A DNA stretch of 64,000 bases from Streptomyces sp. NBC_01549 (GCF_026339955.1 NZ_JAPEPW010000001.1:1116001-1180000); one strand, 5' to 3'. Numbered from the stretch's first letter, positions 23,498 through 32,690 are shown. Numbers and translations: made by a program. Notes: generated by a model from the letters alone, not told the origin.

Positions 23498-24783
23498 GCT
23501 GTCGCCTTCGCCTCCTGCCAGGACAGTTCTCGTGCGATCTCACCGGTCGTGACGCGCGGCACTCCTCCGTACTTGCCACGCAGATAGCCCCGCTCCAGGT
23601 CTTCGCCCTCGGCCGGGTGCGCGGCGGTCAGCGGGTACAGCTCTGTCGTGCCGGACTTGCTCTTCGTGGTGATCCACACCTGATCGCGGCCGAGGGGCCG
23701 GTCCAGGACCGCACTGCCCAAGAGGGTGGCGTCGTGCGTGGTGAAGATCAGCTGCGCTCCGTTCGGATTGGAGTGCGGGTCCTGGAAGAGCCGTACGACC
23801 TCGGCGGCAAGCGTCGGGTGCAGGCTGGAGTCCAGCTCGTCCACGAGCAGAGCCGAACCACTGTCCAGCACGCTGAGCATCGGGCCGAGGAAGGCGAACC
23901 AGGCGTGGGTGCCGAAGGACTCCTCGGTGAGGAAGTCCAGGGGGATGTCCGTGCCGTCCGCCGTGCGGTGACGGAGCCGGACCTCGCGCGTCTGCGGATT
24001 GAGGTCCAGGCCGGCCACACCCAGATCGGCCGCCTCCAGCAGCCTCAGCAGCCGCTCGCGGTACTCCTTGCTACGGCGGCCTTCGGTGATCAGACGATGC
24101 GTCCAGTCCGTACGTGCCGCGATGTCGGCGCCGGGAGTCACCAGCCACAGGTTGTCGAGGAACCAGCGGTGCACGGCCGACAGTTGGGGGTCGTTCAGGG
24201 TGGCGGCGGTGGAGAGGAAGAGCGCGTCCGGGCGGGTCAGCTCGACGAGGACGTCACGTTTCCCGGTGAAGCCGCCGCTCCGGGAGAAGACGAACTCGCC
24301 CCCCTCGCTGTCAGGCCGCTCCGCCTCCCGGTCGAACCAGACGTCGCGTTCGCCACCCGGGTAGGCGTGCAGCCATTCGGCTTCTACGCGTTCGTCGGAG
24401 AGTTCGTAACCGTAGGTGAACCGGACCGGCGCTCTGCCGCGTGCCCCGCCCATCAGCAGGTCGACCTCGAAGAGGCTGGTCTCCTCAGCACAGGACGGAT
24501 CGAGCTTGAAGGGCTCACGAGGCACGCCGGGCGACTTGGTCCAGTCGGCGAAGGAGGTACGGACGGCCGAGCGCATGTCGCGCAGGGCGCGCAGCAGATT
24601 TGTCTTGCCGGAGGCATTGGCCCCGAATACGCCCACCACGGGCAGGGCCGTCACGGTGCGGTCCTTGTAGCGCAGGCCGGTATCGCGAGCCGCGCCTTGA
24701 TCGTCGTCGGCCGTCCCGATCAGTGACAGCGCGCACTCGTCGCGGAACGAGCGGTGATTGGCCACTCGAAAGCGCAGGAGCAC
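23494..24783 (-). CDS. rloA: RloA-like AAA15 ATPase (AbiL component)
   Basis: A 429-residue SMC/ABC-like ATPase. The GTG at 24783 has AGGAGG 7 bp upstream and starts VLLRFRVANHRSFRDE, the usual AAA15/RloA opening. Walker A is GVFGANASGKTNLLRAL (near residue 55) and Walker B with a D-loop is LLVDELDSSLHPTLAAEV (near 312), followed by a switch histidine in IFTTHDATLL. It couples to rloB through an ATGA overlap. AAA15 plus TOPRIM pairs (AbiL, PARIS) sense phage factors and trigger toxicity; by domain type this pair is closest to AbiL. Confidence 0.87.
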   Translation of the reverse strand: MLLRFRVANHRSFRDECALSLIGTADDDQGAARDTGLRYKDRTVTALPVVGVFGANASGKTNLLRALRDMRSAVRTSFADWTKSPGVPREPFKLDPSCAEETSLFEVDLLMGGARGRAPVRFTYGYELSDERVEAEWLHAYPGGERDVWFDREAERPDSEGGEFVFSRSGGFTGKRDVLVELTRPDALFLSTAATLNDPQLSAVHRWFLDNLWLVTPGADIAARTDWTHRLITEGRRSKEYRERLLRLLEAADLGVAGLDLNPQTREVRLRHRTADGTDIPLDFLTEESFGTHAWFAFLGPMLSVLDSGSALLVDELDSSLHPTLAAEVVRLFQDPHSNPNGAQLIFTTHDATLLGSAVLDRPLGRDQVWITTKSKSGTTELYPLTAAHPAEGEDLERGYLRGKYGGVPRVTTGEIARELSWQEAKATA

Positions 24784-24893
24784 CTTCGACCTCCTGACGG
24801 GACGGGGAGGCCCCGCCTCGAACGTACTGGTGCGGACCCTCCGCAGGTGCACCCTATGGCGCACCGATGGCCGGTGCCAGCGGGTCCTTGAGA

Positions 24894-26024
24894 TCAGGCG
24901 ACAGTCGCCGTCGCGCGCGTGGTCGTCGCGATCGTCGCCGAGCCCACCACGCGTGTGCCGTCGTACAGGACGATCGCCTGGCCGGGGGCGACCCCGCGGA
25001 CCGGCTCGGTGAACGTGACCTCGAGCTCGCCGTCGACCAGTTCGGCAGCGACCTCCGTCTCGCCTCCGTGGGCGCGGAGCTGGGCGGTGTAGGTGCCCGG
25101 CCCAGTGGGGGCGGCGCCGCACCAGCGGGGCTTGACGGCGGTCAGCCCACTGACGTCCAGGGACGCCGCGGGACCCACCGTCACCGTGTTGTTCACCGGC
25201 GAGATGTCCAGGACGTAGCGCGGCTTGCCGTCCGCGGCCGGGGTGCCGATGCGCAGCCCCTTGCGCTGGCCGATCGTGAAGCCGAACGCGCCCTCGTGGG
25301 AGCCGACGACCGCCCCGGACTCGTCGACGATGTCGCCCTCCGCCTTGCCCAGGCGGTTCGCCAGGAAGCCCTGGGTGTCGCCGTCGGCGATGAAGCAGAT
25401 GTCGTGCGAGTCGGGCTTCTTGGCGACGGCCAGGCCCCGGCGCTCGGCCTCCGCGCGGATCTCGTCCTTCGTCGTCACCGTGTCACCCAGCGGGAACAGC
25501 GCGTGGGCGAGCTGGCGGTCGTCGAGGACCCCGAGGACGTACGACTGGTCCTTGGCCATGTCCGAGGCGCGGTGCAGCTCGCGCGTGCCGTCCTCGTTGA
25601 CGATCACCTGGGCGTAGTGGCCCGTGCAGACCGCGTCGAAGCCGAGGGCGAGCGCCTTGTCGAGCAGGGCGGCGAACTTGATCTTCTCGTTGCAGCGCAG
25701 ACACGGGTTGGGAGTGCGCCCGGCCTCGTACTCGGCGATGAAGTCCTCGACCACGTCCTCGCGGAAGCGCTCGGCGAGGTCCCACACGTAGAACGGGATG
25801 CCGATGACGTCGGCGGCGCGGCGGGCGTCGCGCGAGTCCTCGATGGTGCAGCAGCCTCGCGCGCCCGTGCGGAACGATTGCGGGTTGGCGGAGAGCGCGA
25901 GGTGCACGCCCGTCACGTCGTGACCGGCTTCCGCCGCGCGGGCGGCGGCGACGGCGGAGTCCACGCCGCCGGACATGGCGGCGAGGACGCGGAGGGGGCG
26001 GGGGCTCTGCGAGATCTCAGTCAT
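24894..26024 (-). CDS. mnmA: tRNA-specific 2-thiouridylase MnmA
   Basis: MnmA adds sulfur to U34 of tRNA-Lys, tRNA-Glu and tRNA-Gln. The 376-residue protein from the ATG at 26024 carries the PP-loop SGGVDS near residue 20, the catalytic cysteine in TPNPCLRCN, and the second cysteine in HDICFI, plus FTIGQRKGL in the central domain. The C-terminal beta barrel is complete. It is the first core gene after the defence island and is divergent from the amidase gene. The cysteine desulfurase at 28908-30077 is a plausible sulfur donor. Confidence 0.95.
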   Translation of the reverse strand: MTEISQSPRPLRVLAAMSGGVDSAVAAARAAEAGHDVTGVHLALSANPQSFRTGARGCCTIEDSRDARRAADVIGIPFYVWDLAERFREDVVEDFIAEYEAGRTPNPCLRCNEKIKFAALLDKALALGFDAVCTGHYAQVIVNEDGTRELHRASDMAKDQSYVLGVLDDRQLAHALFPLGDTVTTKDEIRAEAERRGLAVAKKPDSHDICFIADGDTQGFLANRLGKAEGDIVDESGAVVGSHEGAFGFTIGQRKGLRIGTPAADGKPRYVLDISPVNNTVTVGPAASLDVSGLTAVKPRWCGAAPTGPGTYTAQLRAHGGETEVAAELVDGELEVTFTEPVRGVAPGQAIVLYDGTRVVGSATIATTTRATATVA

Positions 26025-26134
26025 AGCCCCTCCAGAGTACGGGGCCGCGGGAACCGAAGTCCGCGGGTATCCGTTGACGATCGCAACGGAGCCCGCTGCG
26101 GGACGGGCGGGCACGATGAACGGGGGCGGACGCC

Positions 26135-27082
26135 ATGAGTGGGGCCGCGGAGAACACCGAGAACACAGGCACCAAAGGCAACACAGGCGACTCGGGAACC
26201 ACCGAAGCCACAGGAAGCGTGGGAACCAGGGAGACCGTAGCCGGCACAGGGACCACGGGAACCACGGAAGCCACGGGGGCTGTGGGCACCACGGGGACCA
26301 CGGGAACCACGGAAGCCACGGGGGCTGTGGGCACCACGGGGATCACTGGAGCCGGGGAATCCACCGGGAGCAGCGGGGGCGGCGTGGGCGCGAACGGGAC
26401 CAAGGGGCGTGCCCGCCGGGACCACGACCGGCGGATCGGACGGCGGACGCTGCTGATCGGCGGGGCCGCGGCCGCCGTGGGCACGGCGGTGCTCGCGCGC
26501 GGTGAGCTCGCGCATCTGTGGTGGCGACTGCCCGGCGTCGAAAAGCCCCGGGTGGCGGGCGCCGTCGACTTCCGGGGTGCGCAGTGGGTGGCCGCCTCGT
26601 CGGCGAACTGGCGGCGGGCGGACCGGCCCGACGACTACGGGATAGACCGGGTCGTCATCCATGTCACCCAGGGCAGCTACCGGAGCGCCGTGAAGGTCTT
26701 CCAGGACCCCGCGCACGCCGCGGCCGCGCACTACATCGTGCGCAAGGACGGGCACATCACCCAGATGATCCGCGAGCTGGACGTGGCCTTCCACGCGGGC
26801 AACCGGGAGTACAACGAGCGGAGCGTCGGCATCGAGCACGAGGGGTTCGTGGAGCAGGCCTCGTCCTTCACGGACGCGATGTACGCGGCCTCGGCGCGGC
26901 TGACGGCCGCGATCTGCGGGCGGTACGACATTCCCGTGGACCGTACGCACATCATCGGGCACGTCGAGGTGCCCGGCACGGACCACACGGACCCCGGGCG
27001 GTACTGGGACTGGGACCGGTACATACGGCTCGTACGACAGGCGCGCACCGCGGCGCAGCCGACGCGCACAGCCGGGGCGTAG
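26135..27082 (+). CDS. Tat-exported N-acetylmuramoyl-L-alanine amidase with repetitive N-terminal extension
   Basis: 315 residues as annotated from ATG 26135. A Thr/Gly/Ala-rich low-complexity region (residues 2-85) precedes a twin-arginine signal, [19 protein letters not shown]. The mature part is an Amidase_2 domain: [47 protein letters not shown] and [17 protein letters not shown] supply the zinc histidines. It should cleave the bond between muramic acid and the stem peptide outside the cell. A Tat signal starting at residue 100 is unusual; an in-frame GTG at 26384 would give a conventional signal peptide, so the true start is open. Confidence 0.88.
   Translation: MSGAAENTENTGTKGNTGDSGTTEATGSVGTRETVAGTGTTGTTEATGAVGTTGTTGTTEATGAVGTTGITGAGESTGSSGGGVGANGTKGRARRDHDRRIGRRTLLIGGAAAAVGTAVLARGELAHLWWRLPGVEKPRVAGAVDFRGAQWVAASSANWRRADRPDDYGIDRVVIHVTQGSYRSAVKVFQDPAHAAAAHYIVRKDGHITQMIRELDVAFHAGNREYNERSVGIEHEGFVEQASSFTDAMYAASARLTAAICGRYDIPVDRTHIIGHVEVPGTDHTDPGRYWDWDRYIRLVRQARTAAQPTRTAGA
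26249..26338 (+). repeat. two perfect 45-bp tandem repeats in the amidase 5' region
   Basis: The unit beginning GGGACCACGGGAACCACG occurs twice without mismatch (26249-26293 and 26294-26338) and encodes 15 residues of the form [15 protein letters not shown]. Related partial units extend on both sides. The repeat keeps frame, so copy number could vary without breaking the gene. Confidence 0.85.
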
Positions 27083-27245
27083 CCGACAGAGAGCGCTTCC
27101 CCCGCCTGGTCACAGACAAGGGCGCGGCAGGCCCGGGTCACCGAATCGTGATGCTGTGAGGCCCCTTCCGGGACGCGTGTGTCCGTTGCGTCCCGTGCGG
27201 CCGATGTGACCAGCGACACGTCAACTCTCGCTGTTTCCAGGCGGG

Positions 27246-27274
27246 TTGACAGCGAGCCGATCCTGACTTTTAGT
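27246..27274 (+). promoter_or_regulatory. putative promoter of the multicopper oxidase gene
   Basis: TTGACA at 27246 is followed after 17 bp by TTTAGT at 27269 (four of six matches to a -10 box). TGAC-TTTTA-GTCA overlaps the -10 and is a small palindrome that could bind a regulator. The oxidase ATG lies about 80 bp downstream. This 273-bp gap between the amidase and oxidase shows no gene. Confidence 0.4.
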
Positions 27275-27355
27275 CATCGGATTTCACAGCGAAGACGGCG
27301 TTCTCCTAACTCGACCCAAGTCCTTACACAGCCCTTAGGTCGAGAGTCCAGCGCC

Positions 27356-28873
27356 ATGACGCACACCACGCAGCCCGCCTCCGGTGCGGGCAAGGACAAG
27401 GACCAGTCAAAGACCAAGGGCAAGGGCATGCACCGCCGCAAGTTCCTCGGCGGGATGGCCGGAGCGGGCATCGCGGCGGTGACCGCCGGCGGCACGGCCA
27501 TCGCCTTACTGACGAACGCGACGCAGAACAAGGCGCACGCCGCGGGCACCACGCTGACCATCCCCGACCTCCTGGAGGGGACCACCACGGACGGCACCAC
27601 GACGTTCACCCTGGAGGCGAAGGCCGGCACCAGCGAGGTGCTCAGCGGAGTGACCAGCACGACCGCGGGCTACAACCAGTCGTTCCTCGGCCCCACCATG
27701 AAGTGGACCTCCGGCGACACCGTCCTGCTGAACATCACCAACAGCCTCACCGAGGACACCACCGTCCACTTCCACGGCGCGCACGTCCCGCCCAGCATGG
27801 ACGGCGGCCCGCAGAACTCCTTCGCCGCGGGGAAGACCTGGTCGCCCACCTTCACGGTCAAGGACGAGGCCAAGACGCTCTGGTACCACCCGCACGCCCT
27901 GGGCACCACGGCCGAGCAGGCCACCCACGGCCTCGCGGGCATGATCATCGTCGAGGACGACTCCGACGCCTCCGCGGCCCTGCCCAGCACCTACGGCACC
28001 GACGACATTCCGATCATCCTGCAGTGCCTGGCCACCGACAGCGCCGGAGACATCAAGTACAACCTGGCCGGCTACCTCACCAACGGTCTGAGCTTCCCGC
28101 TGCTGTGCAACGGCACGAACGTCGACGACACCACGCTCTCCTTCACCGCCACCAAGAAGCGCACCCGCTTCCGGCTGCTCAACGCCTCGCCGTCCGACAT
28201 CATCACCGTCCAGCGCAGCGACGGCGGCACGCTCACCCAGATCGCCACCGACCAGGGGTATCTGACCGAGGCCACCGAGGTGGCGTCGATCCGGCTGGTG
28301 GCGGGCGCACGCGCCGAGTTCGTGATGGAGCTCAGTGACGCGGTGACCCTGGAGGCCGTGGTGACGACGGGCTGGGTGCGCGGCGGCAGTGGGACGTACG
28401 AGTTCCTGACCGTCACGCCGGACGCCTCGGACACTCCGGAGACCCTGCCGACCCTCAACACCATCACCCGGTACGACACCAGCGACTTCACCGCCCGGAC
28501 GATCACGCTCGGCCAGAGCGGCGCGACGATGACGATCAACGGCTCCGCCGGGACGAGCATGTCCTCGATGGCGATGATCAGCACCACCCTGGGTGCCGAG
28601 GAGGTGTGGACGGTCAAGAACAGCACGCAGCTTGAACACTCGTTCCATCTGCATGATGTGCCGTTCCAGCTGATCTCCATCAACGGGGAGGATCCGACGG
28701 GCGTCCAACTGGGCTGGTACGACACGTTCGAGGTGGTCGGCGGCGGCTCCATCGAGATCGCGATGAAGTTCACCGACTTCTCGGACGACACCTACATGTA
28801 CATGCTCCACTGCCATCTGCTGCAACACGAGGACGAGGGCATGATGGCCTCTCTGATGGTGACGGACAGCTAG
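27356..28873 (+). CDS. Tat-exported multicopper oxidase
   Basis: A 505-residue laccase-type oxidase. The twin-arginine signal is HRRKFLGGMAGAGIAAV near residue 27. All four copper-binding segments are present: TVHFHGAHVPP, WYHPHALG, HSFHLHDVPFQL and HCHLLQHEDEGMM, the last giving the type 1 cysteine and probable axial methionine. The domain layout is that of three-cupredoxin enzymes such as CueO, not the small two-domain laccases of streptomycetes. Likely roles are copper tolerance or phenol oxidation outside the membrane. The ATG at 27356 is preferred because the open frame upstream is promoter-like. It is convergent with the desulfurase gene. Confidence 0.92.
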   Translation: MTHTTQPASGAGKDKDQSKTKGKGMHRRKFLGGMAGAGIAAVTAGGTAIALLTNATQNKAHAAGTTLTIPDLLEGTTTDGTTTFTLEAKAGTSEVLSGVTSTTAGYNQSFLGPTMKWTSGDTVLLNITNSLTEDTTVHFHGAHVPPSMDGGPQNSFAAGKTWSPTFTVKDEAKTLWYHPHALGTTAEQATHGLAGMIIVEDDSDASAALPSTYGTDDIPIILQCLATDSAGDIKYNLAGYLTNGLSFPLLCNGTNVDDTTLSFTATKKRTRFRLLNASPSDIITVQRSDGGTLTQIATDQGYLTEATEVASIRLVAGARAEFVMELSDAVTLEAVVTTGWVRGGSGTYEFLTVTPDASDTPETLPTLNTITRYDTSDFTARTITLGQSGATMTINGSAGTSMSSMAMISTTLGAEEVWTVKNSTQLEHSFHLHDVPFQLISINGEDPTGVQLGWYDTFEVVGGGSIEIAMKFTDFSDDTYMYMLHCHLLQHEDEGMMASLMVTDS

Positions 28874-28907
28874 GGTCTGTCCGGCCCTGCGGGCGGGCGT
28901 GGGAGTG

Positions 28908-30077
28908 TCAGGTCAGACCTGCCGTCCGCGCCCGCTCCACCGCCGGGCCGATCGCCTTGGCCACCGCCGCTACGTCCGCTTCCGTGGAGGTGTGGCCCAG
29001 GGAGAAGCGCAGGGTGCCGCGGGCCAGGTCGGGGTCGGTGCCGGTGGCCAGCAGGACATGGCTGGGCTGGGCCACACCGGCCGTGCACGCGGAGCCCGTG
29101 GAGCACTCGATGCCCTGGGCGTCCAGCAGGAGCAGCAGGGAGTCGCCCTCGCAGCCCGGGAACGTGAAGTGCGCGTTGGCGGGCAGCCGGCCCCCGGTCG
29201 CCGGGTCGCCGCCGAGGATGGCGTCGGGCACGGCCGCGCGTACGGCGTCGACGAGGTCGTCGCGCAGGGCGCCGATCTCCCGGGCGAACCACTCGCGCTG
29301 CTCGGTGGCGAGCCGCCCGGCGACCGCGAACGAGGCGATGGCGGGTACGTCGAGGGTGCCGGAGCGCACATGCCGCTCCTGGCCGCCGCCGTGCAGCACG
29401 GGTACGGGGGTGTACTGACGGCCCAGCAGCAGGGCCCCGATGCCGTACGGGCCGCCGATCTTGTGGCCGGAGACCGTCATCGCGGCGAGGCCGGAGGCGG
29501 CGAAGTCGACGGGCACCTGACCGAAGGCCTGGACGGCGTCGGCGTGCAGCGGGATCCCGAACTCGGAGGTGACGTCGGCCAGTTCGCGGACCGCCATGAC
29601 CGTGCCGATCTCGTTGTTGGCCCACATGACGGTGACGAGGGCGACGTCGTCGGGGTTGCGGGCGATGGCCTCGCGCAGGGCGTCCGGGTGGACGCGGCCG
29701 TAGGAGTCGACGGGCAGGTACTCGACCGTGGCGCCCTCGTGTTCGCCGAGCCAGTGGACGGCGTCGAGGACCGCGTGGTGCTCGACGGGGCTCGCGAGAA
29801 CCCGGGTGCGGGCCGGGTCGGCGTCGCGGCGGGCCCAGTACAGGCCCTTCACGGCGAGGTTGTCGGCCTCGGTGCCGCCGGAGGTGAAGACGACCTCGCT
29901 GGGGCGGGCGCCGAGGGACTCCGCCAGGGTTTCCCGGGCTTCCTCGACGGTCCGCCGGGCGCGGCGGCCGGCGGCGTGGAGGGAGGAGGCGTTGCCCGTG
30001 ATGCTCAGCTGGGCGGTGAGTGCCTCTACCGCCTCGGGGAGCATCGGCGTGGTCGCGGCGTGGTCGAGGTAAGCCAT
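28908..30077 (-). CDS. cysteine desulfurase (NifS/IscS-like)
   Basis: A PLP enzyme that moves sulfur from cysteine onto an active-site cysteine. The 389-residue protein begins [20 protein letters not shown]. The PLP lysine is in [16 protein letters not shown] near residue 204 and the catalytic cysteine in [10 protein letters not shown] near 323. Actinobacterial homologues often lie near mnmA, as here, which suggests a supply of sulfur for tRNA thiolation; FeS cluster assembly is an alternative. It is followed by nothing on the same strand before the convergent oxidase. Confidence 0.95.
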   Translation of the reverse strand: MAYLDHAATTPMLPEAVEALTAQLSITGNASSLHAAGRRARRTVEEARETLAESLGARPSEVVFTSGGTEADNLAVKGLYWARRDADPARTRVLASPVEHHAVLDAVHWLGEHEGATVEYLPVDSYGRVHPDALREAIARNPDDVALVTVMWANNEIGTVMAVRELADVTSEFGIPLHADAVQAFGQVPVDFAASGLAAMTVSGHKIGGPYGIGALLLGRQYTPVPVLHGGGQERHVRSGTLDVPAIASFAVAGRLATEQREWFAREIGALRDDLVDAVRAAVPDAILGGDPATGGRLPANAHFTFPGCEGDSLLLLLDAQGIECSTGSACTAGVAQPSHVLLATGTDPDLARGTLRFSLGHTSTEADVAAVAKAIGPAVERARTAGLT

Positions 30078-30185
30078 GATGGGCCCGATTCTACGGGCCG
30101 TCCGCGCACGGCCTCGGCCCCCGTCGGGGTGGCCGCCTGTCGGCCCCTCGTTCCACGGTGGATCAACGCCTCGTTCGGTGGCGGC

Positions 30186-30500
30186 TCAGAAGTTCCAGGA
30201 CACCGTGCTGTCGAACTGCATGAACGCCGCCAGCACCAGGAGATCGGCGATGCCGAGACCCAGGCCGAGGAAGGCACGGCCGCGGCGGGCGGTACCGCGC
30301 CAGAGGGCGGCGGAGGCCAGGGCGATGGCGATCGGGCCCAGGAAGACGTTCAGGACCAGCAGGCCGAGGAGGCCGAGGATGAAGGAGGCGACGGCCATGC
30401 CGTCGGCGTCCTTGGTGGCGGTCCTGCGCGCGGCCGCGCTGCGCGTGGCCGTACCGGCCGTGGGCGCGGTGGTGAGGTCGGTTCGCTCGGTGAGTTCCAT
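30186..30500 (-). CDS. DUF4190-like small membrane protein
   Basis: 104 residues from ATG 30500. The first 33 residues are a polar Thr/Ala/Arg-rich cytoplasmic-type tail. The remainder has DGMAVASFILGLLGLLVLNVFLGPIAIALASAALWRGTARRGR and then a second hydrophobic helix (FLGLGLGIADLLVLAAF). This two-helix GMAVASFVLGLLG pattern is the DUF4190 signature. Function is unknown. It follows the 55-residue membrane protein gene by 22 bp on the same strand, probably as one transcript. Confidence 0.75.
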   Translation of the reverse strand: MELTERTDLTTAPTAGTATRSAAARRTATKDADGMAVASFILGLLGLLVLNVFLGPIAIALASAALWRGTARRGRAFLGLGLGIADLLVLAAFMQFDSTVSWNF

Positions 30501-30522
30501 GACGTGAGTCAGCTCCCAACGA

Positions 30523-30690
30523 TCAGTTGGTGGAGGTGTGGCGCCGGCGGGCGTTGCGCTCGCGGACCGCGAAGACGGCCAGCCAGACGCCGATGACGAC
30601 CGCGGCGACGAGGGTGACGGGCAGCGGGGCGTGGGCCACGGAGCCCATGACGACACCCAGCAGCAGGAGGGCGGCGACGAGGAACAGCAT
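30523..30690 (-). CDS. 55-residue hydrophobic protein
   Basis: ATG 30690 to TGA 30523 encodes MLFLVAALLLLGVVMGSVAH followed by a second hydrophobic helix (TLVAAVVIGVWLAVFAV) and a basic tail, RERNARRRHTSTN. The start is preceded by GAGAGGCACCTC. It is the first gene of a small unit transcribed divergently from the TetR regulator, across the palindrome at 30739-30772. I do not recognise a family beyond a two-helix membrane protein. Confidence 0.6.
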   Translation of the reverse strand: MLFLVAALLLLGVVMGSVAHAPLPVTLVAAVVIGVWLAVFAVRERNARRRHTSTN

Positions 30691-30738
30691 GAGGTGCCTC
30701 TCGACGGTGAACCCCGATTGTTACGGGGACTTGACGAC

Positions 30739-30772
30739 TCAGTGAACGCTTGTAGTAACACTTGTTCACTGA
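30739..30772. promoter_or_regulatory. TetR-type operator candidate, inverted repeat
   Basis: TCAGTGAAC (30739-30747) and GTTCACTGA (30764-30772) are perfect 9-bp arms separated by 16 bp. They overlap a possible plus-strand promoter (TTGACG at 30731, TAGTAA at 30753) and lie between the divergent membrane protein and TetR genes. The arrangement fits autoregulation and control of the divergent genes by the TetR protein. Confidence 0.6.
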
Positions 30773-30815
30773 CTCCAGAGTCTAGCGCGTCACCCGGCTT
30801 TCCAATTACGGAGAA

Positions 30816-30828
30816 CAGTTGTTAACTG
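30816..30828. promoter_or_regulatory. second small inverted repeat just upstream of tetR start
   Basis: CAGTT-GTT-AACTG is a perfect 5-3-5 inverted repeat ending 6 bp before the regulator's ATG. It contains GTTAAC and resembles the GTTCAC half-sites of the upstream operator only loosely. It could be an auxiliary operator or chance. Confidence 0.3.
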
Positions 30829-30834
30829 CATGGC

Positions 30835-31461
30835 ATGAGTCACACTCTCGGCCTCCGACAGGCCCAGAAGCAGAAGACCCGCCAGGCGCTCCTGGACGCG
30901 GCGTTGGAACTGCTGGAGGAGCAGAGCCTGAGCAGCCTGGGTCTGCGTGAGGTCACCCGTGCCGTCGGAGTCGCGCCGACCGCCTTCTACCGGCACTTCC
31001 GCTCGACGGAGGACCTCGGCGTGGCACTGGTCGAAGAGGCGCTCGGCAGTCTGCACCCGATGATCGGGGACACGGTCTCCGCGACCGGCGACAGCGAGGA
31101 ACGCATCGGGCGCGCGGTCGACCTGATCGCCCACCATGTCGAGACCCACCCCGCGCACGTCCGTTTCATCGCGCGCGAGCGGCACGGCGGGGTCCAGCCG
31201 GTGCGGCAGGCGATCAGGGAGCAACTGGAGCGGTTCGCCGAGGAGGTGAAGGCCGAACTGGCCAAGCACCCCGAGTCGGAGGGGTGGAGCGACGACGATC
31301 TGCTGATGCTCGCGGGGCTGTACGTCGACCAGATGCTGATGACGGCCTCGCTCTATCTGGAGGCACTGGAGGCGTCCGAGGAGGAGCGGGAGCGGGTGGC
31401 CCGCGTCGCGACCCGCCAGATGCGGCTGATCGCCATCGGCCGCCGCAACTGGCTGGGGTGA
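30835..31461 (+). CDS. TetR family transcriptional regulator
   Basis: 208 residues. The N-terminal helix-turn-helix is TRQALLDAALELLEEQSLSSLGLREVTRAVGVAPTAFYRHF (residues 15-56), with the TetR hallmark TAFYRHFRSTEDL. The C-terminal ligand domain is all-helical and resembles FabR-type fatty-acid-responsive regulators in IARERHGG and ELxxHPESEGWSDDDLLMLA; the ligand is unknown. It is divergent from two small membrane protein genes, with an inverted-repeat operator candidate between. A hairpin with duplicated GGGTGACGCACCC palindromes lies immediately after the stop. Confidence 0.9.
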   Translation: MSHTLGLRQAQKQKTRQALLDAALELLEEQSLSSLGLREVTRAVGVAPTAFYRHFRSTEDLGVALVEEALGSLHPMIGDTVSATGDSEERIGRAVDLIAHHVETHPAHVRFIARERHGGVQPVRQAIREQLERFAEEVKAELAKHPESEGWSDDDLLMLAGLYVDQMLMTASLYLEALEASEEERERVARVATRQMRLIAIGRRNWLG

Positions 31462-31498
31462 CGCACCCGTTCACCGACGAACGGGGGTGACGCACCCG
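31455..31498 (+). terminator. composite hairpin after the TetR gene
   Basis: CCCGTTC-ACCGAC-GAACGGG (31466-31485) forms a 7-bp stem. It is flanked by two copies of GGGGTGACGCACCCG (31455-31469 and 31484-31498), each itself a GGGTG/CACCC palindrome. The first copy overlaps the stop codon. It is likely to be the TetR terminator, with alternative folds possible. Confidence 0.5.
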
Positions 31499-31898
31499 AA
31501 CATCGAGTACGTCACCGTTCCTCTGGACTGAGCAGGAGTGAGTCTGCTCAGCCGCACGCCCCGAACGGTCTTGGGCGTACTGGTCCCCGGCGTACTCAAC
31601 CCCGGGGCGGCGACACGCATCCTGTGCGTGGTCCGGGCCCGGGAGGTCGGTTCCCTGCGCGACCTGGCCACATGGGTACGGCCAGAGGCGACGGGGAGGC
31701 CCTGAACCATCACTCCGGTGGAGCAGGGGCCCCGCACGCCGACACCGCACCCGGCGTCCCAGATCGCACGATCACGCTAACCCGGACGGCCCAGTACGCC
31801 GCAAGCCCGGAAGCCGACCATCACACGATCGAGCTAAACCGCCCTCACACACGCTCCCCGGCAAACAGCTGACAACCCCCGAGAGGACCGGGACCGGC
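31499..31898. other. gene-less stretch
   Basis: No convincing gene. The best candidate is a 55-codon plus-strand frame from GTG 31538 to TGA 31705 (VSLLSRTPRTVLGVLVPGVL...), with good third-position G/C but a ribosome binding site that touches the start codon. I treat it as a possible remnant. Two related ACACGATC/GCACGATC-type strings at 31766-31840 are the only other structure noticed. Confidence 0.4.
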
Positions 31899-32273
31899 TC
31901 AGCCCTGTGCCGCCTGCTGACTGGGCCGGCCGCCACCGCCCGGGCCGCCGCCACAGCCACCCTGGCCGCCCCCCTGACCTCCGCCCTGGCCACCGCCTGG
32001 ACCGCCGGTCGGCATGCCCGAGGGACCGCCGGAGGGCATCTTGCCGGTGGGCATGTTCGACGGCGTCCCGGAGGGCGAGCCGGTGGGCTTCCCGGAGCCC
32101 CCGCCGTTCGGCATGCCCGACGGGCCCCCGCTCGGCATGCCCGACGGCCGCTGACAGTTCTGGTTCGAGTTGCCGCTGTTCGAGGACGACGAGTCGCCCG
32201 AGCCGCAGGCCGCCAGCAACGGCGAGAGCGCCAGCAGGGCCACGGCGGGGACGAGTCGGGCACGACGGTTCAT
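31899..32273 (-). CDS. Gly/Pro-rich lipoprotein
   Basis: 124 residues from ATG 32273. The signal peptide ends in a lipobox, LLAACGSG, so Cys22 or Cys23 should be lipidated. The mature protein is a low-complexity chain: a Ser/Asn stretch with one free cysteine, then repeats of the type PSGMPSGGPSGMP, then Gly/Gln repeats (GGGQGGGQGGGQGG). No enzymatic domain is present. It looks like an extracellular, envelope-anchored, disordered protein. Single gene with its own promoter region upstream. Confidence 0.8.
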   Translation of the reverse strand: MNRRARLVPAVALLALSPLLAACGSGDSSSSNSGNSNQNCQRPSGMPSGGPSGMPNGGGSGKPTGSPSGTPSNMPTGKMPSGGPSGMPTGGPGGGQGGGQGGGQGGCGGGPGGGGRPSQQAAQG

Positions 32274-32398
32274 GAGGTAACTCCCAGTCAGGTCACGTGG
32301 TCCGGTTTACGAAGGCCGGATGAGCGCGGGATGAGTGGTGGACAGAGGACCAGATCCACGTAAGGCCGCGCTGTGCCGAACCTGTGGTTACCTGTGGG

Positions 32399-32690
32399 TC
32401 AACTTCCCGCGTGCGGAGCGTGATCCCCGCCGTGCGCCGCGCCGATCGCGGCCGCCGCCCCGGCCGGTTCCGCCCGTACTTCCGGCGGTGGGACCACCTC
32501 GGCCGTGTCCACGAAGGCCAGCAGCGTGCGGGCCTCGCGGGCGACGCCGTACGACGGGTGTGCCCAGAACCCACCCGCTCTCGCCGTCGGCCTCCAAAAG
32601 CGCCGTGAGGGCGCCCGCGTTGAGCCCGAGGAACATGTCGAGGCGGGAGCGCCGTACCCGAACTGTGACATCCAGAGCGCCCGGACACCG
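32399..32690 (-). pseudogene. possible frameshifted remnant of an unrecognised gene
   Basis: Two overlapping minus-strand frames each look coding for part of their length. The upstream part reads LDMFLGLNAGALTALLEADG and the downstream part reads REARTLLAFVDTAEVVPPPE, with high third-position G/C in the respective frames. A shift near 32565 would join them. I do not recognise the family. It lies in a 622-bp gap between the lipoprotein and thioesterase genes, the rest of which shows nothing. Confidence 0.3.

Noticed and set aside
26140..26360. CRISPR-like repetitive DNA
   Set aside because: The 45-bp units are contiguous without spacers and keep a reading frame, so this is a coding tandem repeat.
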